9,187 bases of DNA from NCBI GenBank assembly GCA_023428805.1, contig JAEYWW010000062.1, positions 1 to 9,187 of the forward strand, in the 5' to 3' direction. This document shows, piece by piece, positions 1 to 7,068 of this stretch (position 1 is its first letter; each line of letters begins with the position of its first letter). Made by a program: the position numbers and the translations under genes. The notes under the pieces are model-generated. The model saw nothing but the letters and a program-made list of their open reading frames with translations, made no database searches and was not told where the DNA came from. Source of the stretch: Armatimonadota bacterium (lineage in GTDB: Bacteria; Armatimonadota; Fimbriimonadia; Fimbriimonadales; Fimbriimonadaceae).

Positions 1-1
1 T

Positions 2-23
2 GCGGTCAGATATGACCGCTTTC
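2..23 (+). terminator. Possible weak terminator hairpin at the window edge
   Basis: A perfect 7-bp inverted repeat (GCGGTCA at 2-8, TGACCGC at 13-19) encloses a GATA loop and is followed by TTTC and then AATT. The compact stem with a short T-rich tail resembles a weak rho-independent terminator on the + strand, for a gene ending left of the window. The T run is short and no upstream gene is visible, so the hairpin is seen but its role is inferred. It could instead be the first of several hairpins in the leader of the next gene. Confidence 0.35.
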
Positions 24-27
24 AATT

Positions 28-109
28 CCGCCGGAGGCGGCCTGTCGCTCTTCGATCCAGAACAGCGGGGGCGGCACCGCCCCAAGGGAAAGCGGCGATG
101 CCTCGCCGC
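28..109. repeat. Cluster of three GC-rich perfect inverted repeats
   Basis: Three more perfect short palindromes follow the first one. They are CCGCC/GGCGG (28-32 and 36-40, loop GGA), GGGGCGG/CCGCCCC (68-74 and 77-83, 2-base centre) and GCGGCGA/TCGCCGC (92-98 and 103-109, loop TGCC). None has a T tract, so they are not standard terminators. They lie upstream of the LD-carboxypeptidase start at 163 and could fold in its mRNA leader, or be an intergenic repeat-type element. The rest of the leader (110-162) is richer in A and shows no clear Shine-Dalgarno site or promoter. Confidence 0.45.
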
Positions 110-162
110 ACTCCAAAACAGGCGACCAGCACACCGATAAAGCACGTCAAAATAGACCAGTC

Positions 163-1086
163 ATGATGCTCAAGCCGAGACGGCTCCGACCGGGCGATCA
201 AATTCGGATCGTTTCCCCCGCTTCGCCCATTGATCCCGAAAAGATTGAGCGTGGCGTCGCATTGCTCGAAGCCGAAGGCTATCAGGTCACGCTCGGCGTG
301 CACGTCTTCGCAAAGCATGGCTATCTGGCGGGCACGGATGAGCAGCGGGCGGGTGATCTGCAGGAGGCGTTTGCGAACCCCGAAGTCTCCGCCGTGATCT
401 GCTCTCGGGGCGGGTATGGATGCGCCCGACTGCTTGAGCACCTGGACCTCGATGCCATGGCGGCGAGCGGAAAACTCTTCGGCGGGTTCAGCGACATCAC
501 CACACTGCATCTTGCCCTCAACCGACGGGGGCTGGTCACGTTCCACATGCCGATGCTTCTCTCCCTCTCGGTGGATCGTGAGCCCTGGGTGATCGAATCA
601 TTGACCAATGCGTTGAAGGGCGATTCCACGATTCCCGCCAACGCCACGAAGGGCGAAACACTCGTTCCGGGCAAAGCAGAAGGCATTTTGACTGGCGGCT
701 GTCTCTGCCTGCTCTGCGACAGCATCGGCACCAGCGATGCCCTTGATGCCAAAGGCAGACTGCTCCTCATCGAAGATGTGGATGAAGACCCGCACCGGAT
801 TGACGCGATGCTGACGCACCTGCGAAACATAGGTGTCTTACAATCGGCGTCAGGGCTGATTTTTGGCGAAATGACCGGAACGGACGAGCGGCGGGACGAG
901 AAGATCGGAGCGGGAACCTGGCGGGAAATCGTGCAGGACCGAGTCGCCGATTTGGGAGTGCCGACGATCATCAACTTCCCCTTCGGGCATATGAAGACGA
1001 TGCTGACAATTCCACTGGGCGTACGGGCTCGAATGGACGCTTCTGCGGGTATGCTGCAGATCGCCGAGCCGTCATGCGCAGACTGA
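163..1086 (+). CDS. LD-carboxypeptidase (peptidase family S66, LdcA/MccF-like)
   Basis: A 307-residue serine peptidase of family S66. Members cleave the L,D bond between meso-diaminopimelate and D-Ala in murein tetrapeptides during peptidoglycan recycling; the MccF branch instead gives immunity to microcin C-type compounds. The N-terminal RLRPGDQIRIVSPASP (residues 7-22) is the usual family opening. SRGGYGCARLL (81-91) and the nucleophile elbow GGFSDIT (107-113) place the catalytic Ser at 110. LLIEDVDEDPHRID (201-214) gives Glu204, and FPFGHMKTMLTIPLG (272-286) gives His276, so the Ser-Glu-His triad is complete. Length is normal and there is no signal peptide, so it should be cytoplasmic. The start is one of two adjacent ATGs (163, 166), without an obvious Shine-Dalgarno site. 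Its 3' end overlaps the next gene by 13 bases, suggesting co-translation. Substrate (murein peptide or peptide-nucleotide antibiotic) cannot be decided from sequence. Confidence 0.93.
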   Translation: MMLKPRRLRPGDQIRIVSPASPIDPEKIERGVALLEAEGYQVTLGVHVFAKHGYLAGTDEQRAGDLQEAFANPEVSAVICSRGGYGCARLLEHLDLDAMAASGKLFGGFSDITTLHLALNRRGLVTFHMPMLLSLSVDREPWVIESLTNALKGDSTIPANATKGETLVPGKAEGILTGGCLCLLCDSIGTSDALDAKGRLLLIEDVDEDPHRIDAMLTHLRNIGVLQSASGLIFGEMTGTDERRDEKIGAGTWREIVQDRVADLGVPTIINFPFGHMKTMLTIPLGVRARMDASAGMLQIAEPSCAD

Positions 1087-2480
1087 CCCTTCTCCTCGCC
1101 CTTCTCCCCGCACTCAGCTTCGCGCAGGCGCGAAGCTGGGAAAAGCTGGTCGGCCCCGGCCTCACCTATCGAATGGAATTCGACGCCGCCGCTCCCCAGG
1201 TGATCCACGGCCTCCGATGGTCGCCGAAAGCGGCGACATTCCATGCCAAGCCCGAACTTGCAAAAGGAACTGTCTACCCGAAGGAGGAGGGCGCGAATGG
1301 ACGGGAAGCTCTTCCCGACATGCTTCAGAGAACCGGAGCCGTCGCGGGTGTCAATGCGGATTTCTTCCCGTGGACAGGCGATCCTCTCGGCGTGATGATT
1401 TCTGACGGCGAGCTCGTGAGCATCCCCTACAAAGGGCGCTCCGCAATCGCGTGGGGAGAGAACTACTCCGCATTCGGCCAGATGGAATTTTCCGGCAAAA
1501 TCGTCGCGGCAGGCGGCAAGGAAGTGGTGCTTTCCGGCGTGAACCAGGAGGCCAACGGAAACATGGCGGTCTTCAACGGCCCCGCCGCAGGCCGAGCCCT
1601 CTCCAAACAGCCCGCGCTCCACGTCGTGCTCCTAATGCCGACCTCCCTGCCCGCAAACGGAGCCGTCAAGGCGAGAATCGAACGATTTGAAAAGGATGCG
1701 ACTTCGGTGCAGATTGAGCCAGGTCAGGCGGTCTTGACCCTCTGCGGAACGACGGCCGCGGCATTCCGTGATCTGCCGACCAATGTCGAAGTCGAAATCC
1801 GCACTCAGCTTCGCGGAGTGGACACGGAACGGGCGAAATTCGCCGTGGGAGGCGGACCGATGCTCCTGCGGAACAGCCAGATCGTGGTCAAGGCAGGAGA
1901 TGAGGAATTCGATGCGGCGTTCGTCAACCAAAGACACCCGCGCACGGCGATTGGCCGAACTGCAGATGGCGACATCTGGCTGGTGACCGTCGATGGAAGG
2001 ATGCCCAACGTGAGTCGTGGAATGACCCTGCCCGAACTCGGAAAGCTGATGCAGCGATTGGGATGCGTGGACGCCCTGAATTTGGATGGAGGCGGAAGCA
2101 CCACTCTCGGCATCAACGGCCTCCTCGTGAACCGTCCCAGCGAAGTTCGGACGATCGCAAACGGAGTCCTTCTCTTCGGCGAAACGCCGTTCCAGGTCAT
2201 TCCCGAAGTTCCGGAGTCCCCGACCATGGTCATCGTGGGCCGCCCCAAGATGACGCTCGGGCTCTTCAGTCAGTTCCAAGTCGTCGATGTCAACGGCGTG
2301 ATGGTTCCCAACAGCGAAGTGATTTGGGCGGCATCCGGGGCGGGCTGGGTGGACCAGGGCGGATATCTCCGCGGAATGCAGGCGGGAGAAGTCACCCTTC
2401 GCGCGGCGGTGAGAGGAAGAATCCTGGAAGTCAAAGTGACCGTCGAAGCCCCGGTTCAAACTCCGCCGCCAGGATCGTAA
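1074..2480 (+). CDS. Secreted phosphodiester glycosidase (NAGPA) domain protein
   Basis: A 468-residue exported protein. Residues 1-18 form a short Sec signal peptide (MRR, a Leu/Ala core, then SFAQA). The body matches the NAGPA domain family, named for the lysosomal enzyme that removes a covering GlcNAc from a phosphodiester; bacterial members are thought to act on surface or exopolysaccharide phosphodiesters. Family hallmarks are GVNADFF (92-98), an AVGGGPMLL segment (257-265), RHPRTAIG (287-294) and NLDGGGSTTL (336-345), the last a conserved active-site stretch. Residues about 385-458 resemble a bacterial Ig-like beta domain (SEVIWAASG, then AGEVTLRAAV), followed by a Pro-rich tail. It starts inside the LD-carboxypeptidase gene in another frame, with a 13-base overlap, and the next gene begins 4 bases after its stop. 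A role in cell-surface glycan turnover is inferred from fold, export and neighbour; the actual substrate is unknown. Confidence 0.88.
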   Translation: MRRLTLLLALLPALSFAQARSWEKLVGPGLTYRMEFDAAAPQVIHGLRWSPKAATFHAKPELAKGTVYPKEEGANGREALPDMLQRTGAVAGVNADFFPWTGDPLGVMISDGELVSIPYKGRSAIAWGENYSAFGQMEFSGKIVAAGGKEVVLSGVNQEANGNMAVFNGPAAGRALSKQPALHVVLLMPTSLPANGAVKARIERFEKDATSVQIEPGQAVLTLCGTTAAAFRDLPTNVEVEIRTQLRGVDTERAKFAVGGGPMLLRNSQIVVKAGDEEFDAAFVNQRHPRTAIGRTADGDIWLVTVDGRMPNVSRGMTLPELGKLMQRLGCVDALNLDGGGSTTLGINGLLVNRPSEVRTIANGVLLFGETPFQVIPEVPESPTMVIVGRPKMTLGLFSQFQVVDVNGVMVPNSEVIWAASGAGWVDQGGYLRGMQAGEVTLRAAVRGRILEVKVTVEAPVQTPPPGS

Positions 2481-2484
2481 ATCC

Positions 2485-3084
2485 ATGCCATCGCGCAAGT
2501 GGCAGATTCGTCCTGAGATTGAGGAAGAGTGGGATTATCTCGCTTTCCAACACCCATTTCAGGATTACGAGGGCCTCTACCAGCGTGGACTCTCGTTTTT
2601 TCAACGGTGGCATCAGGGCGGAGCCTGGCTGACAAGCTTGGATGAATCATCCATGATCGCAAGAACTCATGCCTTCGGATGCATAGGGGTTCGTCGGTTT
2701 GCTGAGGCAGATGCAGTCATGAGCCTGCTCCTGGAGCGATCTGATTTCGGTGAATTGGAGCCAATAAGCTGGAATTTTCACTGGGCAACAGCGGCCTTCT
2801 TGAAGCTCGCCATCGGACAACCTTTTCAATCTGCAGAAATGTACCAAAAGGGCTTTGATCTCACGCGCAAGCCGAAAGACTATGCGGGAGATGTTGTCCG
2901 CTCCCTTCATGCGCGCGACCATCTCGACTTGGCTTCTCCTTGTCCAGAAGTTATTTTTGAAGTAGTTGCCCGAGCGCATCCGCTCCTGCCCAAATCGCAC
3001 AGATATCCCGTCCGAACGGGCAATGAATCCACGTTTGCTGATCTGAGTTATCTGACCACGCCTAGACACAAGGTGCACTTGTAA
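2485..3084 (+). CDS. Hypothetical protein, Trp-rich and helical
   Basis: I do not recognise this 199-residue protein. It starts 4 bases after the previous stop, with AGGA at 2471-2474 as a possible Shine-Dalgarno site, so it is probably in the same transcript. It has no signal peptide or membrane segment and should be cytoplasmic. The N-terminal half has several Trp residues (6, 16, 42, 48, 96, 100) and aromatic clusters. Residues about 55-150 look alpha-helical, with a helix-turn-helix rhythm loosely like TPR hairpins (HAFGCIGVRRFAEADAVMSL, then FHWATAAFLKLAIG). No catalytic motif is evident. By eye its codons use more A/T at third positions than the flanking genes, which may reflect recent acquisition or weak selection. 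Some toxin-immunity proteins are of similar size and helical, but I have no motif to support that assignment. The intact frame across 200 codons supports a real gene. Confidence 0.7.
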   Translation: MPSRKWQIRPEIEEEWDYLAFQHPFQDYEGLYQRGLSFFQRWHQGGAWLTSLDESSMIARTHAFGCIGVRRFAEADAVMSLLLERSDFGELEPISWNFHWATAAFLKLAIGQPFQSAEMYQKGFDLTRKPKDYAGDVVRSLHARDHLDLASPCPEVIFEVVARAHPLLPKSHRYPVRTGNESTFADLSYLTTPRHKVHL

Positions 3085-3107
3085 GTTCAGGCCGCGCATT
3101 GTCCCGT

Positions 3108-3144
3108 TCGGCAGATGCACTCATGCTTCTTCCCAATCTGCCGA
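3108..3144. repeat. Perfect 9-bp inverted repeat upstream of the ABC exporter
   Basis: TCGGCAGAT (3108-3116) is exactly repeated in inverse as ATCTGCCGA (3136-3144) with a 19-base spacer. It lies in the 141-base gap between the hypothetical gene and the ABC transporter, 81 bases before the transporter start. Neither side has a T tract, so a rho-independent terminator is unlikely. It could be a regulator-binding site or an RNA stem controlling the exporter; no other strong promoter or Shine-Dalgarno signal stands out in the gap. Confidence 0.45.
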
Positions 3145-3225
3145 CAGGCGACAAAGTGCCGCCATCAAGTCGAAGCGTGCTGAGCCTCCCGGCCATCCAA
3201 ACAACAATCGGGATAATAGGAATCC

Positions 3226-5025
3226 ATGGGTCAACCGGAAGCGAAGAAGGCGATGAACCGGGAGATCACCCGGCGGGTTGCGGCTCTTTTTCGTCCATAC
3301 AGAAGCAAAGTCTTCCTCACTCTGCTCGCCGTCCTCGCGGGCGTTGTGCTCGGCCTCTTTCCTCCCATCTTCCTCAAGTACCTGATCGACGACGGCATCA
3401 CGAAGGCGAACATGCAGGTCGTCACCGAGTACTCCCTGCTCACGATCCTCTTCACGATCCTCGCCGCAGGCGTGACTCTGTTGTACGGCTATTGGAGCGT
3501 GCTGATCGGGCAGGGAATCATGTCGGATCTGCGGAGATCGCTCTTCCTCCACCTCCAGGGAATGTCGCTCAGGTTCTTCACCAGCACGCGAACGGGGGAC
3601 ATCCAGACCCGGCTCATCAGCGACGTCCAGGGGGTGCAGACGGTGCTGAGTTCGAGCCTGACGGATGCCATCAGCAATGTCGCGATCGTCGTCGCCTGCA
3701 TGGTTGCCATGTTCATCATGGACTGGCGGCTGACGCTCATGTCCATTGCCCTGATCCCGATTTTTGCGGTGATCGGCCAGTACGTCGGCAACTTTGCGCG
3801 CGACGTCCGCAAGGGGACGCAGGAACAGACTGGCGAACTCAATTCGATGATGCAGGAGACCCTCTCCGTCAGCGGGATCCTGCTCACCAAAACCAGCGGC
3901 AAGCTTGATCGGCTGACCGAAAAGTTCGACCACGAAAATCAGGAGCTCGCCAAGTGGCAGATCAAAACCCAGCTCCTGCAATATCTCTTCTTCGGCATGA
4001 TCCGGCTGATCACGACTCTTTCCCCCGCGCTGGTCTATTGGCTCGCGGGCTGGCTGATCGCGGGGACCGGGGACAAGTCCATCACCATCGGAACCATCGT
4101 CGCCTTCACCGGGCTGCAGACGAGGCTCTTCTTCCCCATCACCGGATTGCTCTCCCTCCAAGTCGAAATTCTGAGTTCATACGCCCTGTTCGAGCGCATC
4201 TTCCAGTACATCGACATGCCCCGCGATGTGCAGGAGAAGCCTTCGGCGCACGTTCTCAGCCATGACTCTATGCTGGGTCGAGTTGAGTTCAGGAATGTGT
4301 TCTTCCGCTACGAAGAAGAGGGAGATTGGAATCTGAATGACGTCTCATTTATCGCAGAACCGGGGCAGTTGGTCGCTCTCGTTGGTCCAAGCGGCGCGGG
4401 CAAGACGACCCTGACCTACATGCTTCCCCGGCTGTACGACGTGGATGAGGGCTCCGTGTTGATTGATGGAGTTGATGTGCGCGATCTCACCCTCTCCAGC
4501 CTCGGCGAAGCGGTCGGCGCGGTCACACAGGAAACCTATCTGATCCACGCCTCCGTGCGCGAAAACCTCCTCCTTGCCAAACCCGACGCCACCCAGGAAG
4601 AGCTGGAAGAAGCCTGCCAGATGGCCGCGATCCACGACCACATTTCAGGTTTGGAGAACGGTTATGACACCGTCGTCGGAGAGCGTGGCTACAAGCTGAG
4701 CGGAGGCGAGAAGCAGCGCCTCGCCATCGCCCGATCAATCCTCAAAAACCCGCGCATCCTGATCCTCGACGAGGCCACCTCCGCGCTGGATACACGGAGC
4801 GAGCGCCTCATTCAAGACTCGCTGAAAAATCTCATGGCAGGCCGCACCACCTTCGCCATCGCCCACCGGCTTTCAACCATTTTGGAAGCCGATCAAATCC
4901 TTGTTCTGCGCCACGGAGCAATCGTCGAACGGGGCGGACATGATGAGCTACTCGCCCTCAACGGGCTCTACGCCAAGCTCTACAACGAACAGTTCCGCAC
5001 CGAAGCCGAACTCAGCCGCCCGTAG
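3226..5025 (+). CDS. ABC exporter half-transporter (fused membrane and ATPase domains)
   Basis: A 599-residue type IV (MsbA/BmrA-like) ABC exporter half that should work as a homodimer in the inner membrane, pumping a substrate out using ATP. The transmembrane domain spans about residues 25-325, with hydrophobic segments near 29-50, 70-90, 147-187 (two helices), 252-280 and 287-311. The nucleotide-binding domain is complete: A-loop Tyr362, Walker A GPSGAGKT (387-394), Q-loop Gln435, signature LSGGE (491-495), Walker B ILILDE with catalytic Glu516, D-loop SALD (519-522) and switch His547. Length is normal. ATG 3226 is chosen because AGGA lies just upstream (3218-3221), although the spacing is short; ATG 3253 is an alternative that would remove nine residues before the first amphipathic helix. 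The end overlaps the convergent gene by 14 bases. Substrate (lipid, peptide or drug) cannot be inferred: no partner gene or accessory peptidase domain is present. Confidence 0.95.
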   Translation: MGQPEAKKAMNREITRRVAALFRPYRSKVFLTLLAVLAGVVLGLFPPIFLKYLIDDGITKANMQVVTEYSLLTILFTILAAGVTLLYGYWSVLIGQGIMSDLRRSLFLHLQGMSLRFFTSTRTGDIQTRLISDVQGVQTVLSSSLTDAISNVAIVVACMVAMFIMDWRLTLMSIALIPIFAVIGQYVGNFARDVRKGTQEQTGELNSMMQETLSVSGILLTKTSGKLDRLTEKFDHENQELAKWQIKTQLLQYLFFGMIRLITTLSPALVYWLAGWLIAGTGDKSITIGTIVAFTGLQTRLFFPITGLLSLQVEILSSYALFERIFQYIDMPRDVQEKPSAHVLSHDSMLGRVEFRNVFFRYEEEGDWNLNDVSFIAEPGQLVALVGPSGAGKTTLTYMLPRLYDVDEGSVLIDGVDVRDLTLSSLGEAVGAVTQETYLIHASVRENLLLAKPDATQEELEEACQMAAIHDHISGLENGYDTVVGERGYKLSGGEKQRLAIARSILKNPRILILDEATSALDTRSERLIQDSLKNLMAGRTTFAIAHRLSTILEADQILVLRHGAIVERGGHDELLALNGLYAKLYNEQFRTEAELSRP

Positions 5026-5737
5026 TTCCGGTTGGAACCACGGAAGGATTCGGAGTCAAAGTCAGCTCGATGGCCGCATCAACAACCGTGCCCGCAATCG
5101 GTGCATCCTTCAGTTCCGCCGCCATCTTGACCGTCAAACCGGTGGACTGATCCGTCCAAATAACTCCCTTCGCCGACGCTGGTCTGGAACCTTCCTGCTC
5201 CTTGATTTCGAAGCTGATCTTGTTGGTCTTGCGGCCGAGCAATTCTTCCTGCGCAAGGAGTCGATAGCTGCAGGCGGCCTTGACAGCGCCAGTTGAGGCA
5301 TCTGATTTGACTTCGGCGCTCCAGCCTTCACCAACTTTCACACCAGCCGCGGGCCAGAGCATTGCCGTCAAATTGGAAAATCGGTAGTCGTCGGCGGTGA
5401 TGTCATCGCCCGTGATGGCCGTCACCCGTCCATCCGAAGCGTAGGTTGTAAAGGTCGGCTGCTGCTCAGGATAAGCGACCTTCTGCCCCGCCAGCGTCAT
5501 TTGCGCGTTCTTCTGTGTGGTCGCCATAGTGAAGCTTCCGTCAGGTGAAAGATCCGTGACGCGGTTGATGACATCACCCGAAAACACCACATCTTCGCCA
5601 TTGAACTTGAGGTTGAACTTCAGCGAGTACCGAATTTCCTGGCTTTCGGCCGGGCTGGCCTTGAGGGTCACCACATCCTGGGATGCGGCTGCGGCGATGC
5701 CCACGAAAGCGATCAGAGGCAGGGCGAAATTCGACAT
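5012..5737 (-). CDS. Small secreted protein of unknown function
   Basis: A 241-residue exported protein if started at the ATG whose complement ends at 5737. That start is chosen because it gives a signal-peptide-like opening (MSNFALPLIAFVGIAAAASQ, likely cleaved near residue 18). The same frame stays open 48 codons further upstream, but that stretch is Arg/Ser/Pro-rich and overlaps the divergent gene. The signal peptide is odd in lacking a Lys/Arg at its N-terminus. There is no lipobox Cys. The mature part alternates short hydrophobic and polar stretches typical of an all-beta protein, and WPAAGVKVGEGW (128-139) resembles a segment seen in DUF6263-like secreted proteins; that link is tentative. 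No catalytic motif is seen. It is convergent with the ABC exporter (14-base overlap) and divergent from the nitrilase-family gene. Likely location is periplasm or cell surface. Confidence 0.75.
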   Translation of the reverse strand: MSNFALPLIAFVGIAAAASQDVVTLKASPAESQEIRYSLKFNLKFNGEDVVFSGDVINRVTDLSPDGSFTMATTQKNAQMTLAGQKVAYPEQQPTFTTYASDGRVTAITGDDITADDYRFSNLTAMLWPAAGVKVGEGWSAEVKSDASTGAVKAACSYRLLAQEELLGRKTNKISFEIKEQEGSRPASAKGVIWTDQSTGLTVKMAAELKDAPIAGTVVDAAIELTLTPNPSVVPTGTTGG

Positions 5738-5750
5738 GGATTCACTCAGT

Positions 5751-6890
5751 ATGACGGATGAATTTGCCCGGACGGCACGGGCCTCCCACGCAGATTGGGA
5801 ATTCGGGCGTATTCTTGGGCAGGATATGCGCGATCTGCCCGTTAAATTTTTGAACCTGGGAGAAGATCGCGGTTTCGGCAATCTCGTCGGAATCCAACCC
5901 TTCTTGACAACCCAAAGCTATCGAAATCGGCAGGAATTTGCCTCCACGCTGACAGCGACCATGACCGCGGCGGCGGAAGAGGGGCTGCTCAACCCCAACA
6001 CGGTTGTCGTCTTCCCCGAATACATCGGCCTCTTCCTTTATCTTTCCGATGAGTTTCCCTGGGTTTACCGGGCGAAGACTTTGCAGGAGGCCATCGCTCG
6101 CTCCCTCGTGGACGAGAAAATTTGGATCGCCGCTTTGGGATTGAAATATCCAAATGGAAAGCGCTTGAAGGGCATTCAAGCAGAATTGATGCGGCTCAAA
6201 GCGCGGACAGCCGCACAGCACTATCATGAAGTGTTCAGCCATCTCGCCCGCCAGTTCCGAGTCACCATAGTCGCAGGATCGATCCCACTGCCCGATCCTG
6301 TCGTTGAAGATGGGGTTTTGACGACTTCACCCGGAGCGCACCCCTGGCGGGGGATGAGGAATGTGTCGGCGGTATTTCATCCCGATGGACGACTCGACCC
6401 GCAGCTTGTGATCAAGAAAGAACCGACACGAGAGGAAGCTGACGAGCTTTGGATCAAGCCTCAGCCGGATGCAGCCCAACCGATCTTCAACACTCCAGCT
6501 GGACGGCTTGGCGTGTTGATCTGCGCCGATTCTTGGCACCCCCAGCTTTATCATGGATTGGATCGTCCCGACCTCATCGCCATCCCCGGAGCCGGGTTCG
6601 AGGGCGACAAATGGTCCCGCCCCTGGGGCGGACCCAACGCGGCTTCTGGCTCCGAGTTTCCCCACGACCCAAGTGATGTCGGTTCGATCACCGAGGGTTA
6701 CGCATGGATGCGGTACACGCTGCCTGCCTATGCGGGATCAGTTGGAGCAAGAGGAGCCATGACCACGTTTCTTCAAGGGCGGCTTTGGGATATGGCTCCG
6801 TCAGGCCAACCGATCCTCTGGCGCGAGGGATTTGCAAGAACGTTTGCTCCGCAAGATCGGGGGCATACCGTGTCGGTCGTCTGGTTGTGA
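5751..6890 (+). CDS. Carbon-nitrogen hydrolase (nitrilase superfamily), long form
   Basis: A 379-residue enzyme of the nitrilase/amidase superfamily, which hydrolyses or transfers non-peptide C-N bonds with a Glu-Lys-Cys triad. The first strand is GNLVGIQPFL (44-53). VVFPEYIG (86-93) gives Glu90, LVIKKEP (219-225) supplies Lys222 or 223, and GVLICADSWHP (254-264) gives Cys258. Usual members have about 270-300 residues and roughly 75 between Glu and Lys; here there are about 132, so extra sequence is inserted (including KTLQEAIARSLVDEKIW and LMRLKARTAAQHYHEV). No signal peptide, so cytoplasmic. The start is uncertain: ATG 5736 would overlap the start codon of the opposite gene by two bases, ATG 5751 leaves a 13-base gap and is used here, and ATG 5826 would leave 88 bases for promoters. 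Substrate is unknown; neighbours do not indicate a pathway. Confidence 0.85.
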   Translation: MTDEFARTARASHADWEFGRILGQDMRDLPVKFLNLGEDRGFGNLVGIQPFLTTQSYRNRQEFASTLTATMTAAAEEGLLNPNTVVVFPEYIGLFLYLSDEFPWVYRAKTLQEAIARSLVDEKIWIAALGLKYPNGKRLKGIQAELMRLKARTAAQHYHEVFSHLARQFRVTIVAGSIPLPDPVVEDGVLTTSPGAHPWRGMRNVSAVFHPDGRLDPQLVIKKEPTREEADELWIKPQPDAAQPIFNTPAGRLGVLICADSWHPQLYHGLDRPDLIAIPGAGFEGDKWSRPWGGPNAASGSEFPHDPSDVGSITEGYAWMRYTLPAYAGSVGARGAMTTFLQGRLWDMAPSGQPILWREGFARTFAPQDRGHTVSVVWL

Positions 6891-7068
6891 CCTGACCCTT
6901 GAGCGGCTGAACTGGAGGCGAGCCTCGTGAAGCACGCTGTCGATTCCGCCGCAGATTGAAGCCTGCACCACAATGGTCGGCGCATTGAAGCGGAGCGTTC
7001 CGCCGCCCCTCGAAGCTCACTCCAAGAGTTCAAGCGAGCTTGAGCACTTCTGGGCGAGAACTCAGAGA

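Noticed and set aside
321..1622. Long open frame on the minus strand across the LD-carboxypeptidase and glycosidase genes
   Set aside because: Its product is Ser/Arg-rich without any family motif, and it lies antisense to two genes with full catalytic motifs. It is a shadow frame of GC-rich coding DNA.
3121..4161. 346-codon minus-strand open frame opposite the ABC exporter
   Set aside because: The product is very rich in Asp, Glu, Gly and Arg with no domain pattern; the plus strand carries clear transporter sequence.
5738..5881. Longer N-terminus for the secreted protein gene (start at 5881)
   Set aside because: It would add 48 Arg/Ser/Pro-rich residues before a good signal peptide and run deep into the divergent hydrolase gene.
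6891..7068. Gap between convergent genes, with small palindromes at 6915-6926, 6990-7003 and 7030-7043, as possible terminators
   Set aside because: Stems are only 5-6 bp and lack a clear T run on either strand. The best, GCGGA/TCCGC read on the minus strand and followed by TTCAAT, is too weak to call. No gene is seen here.
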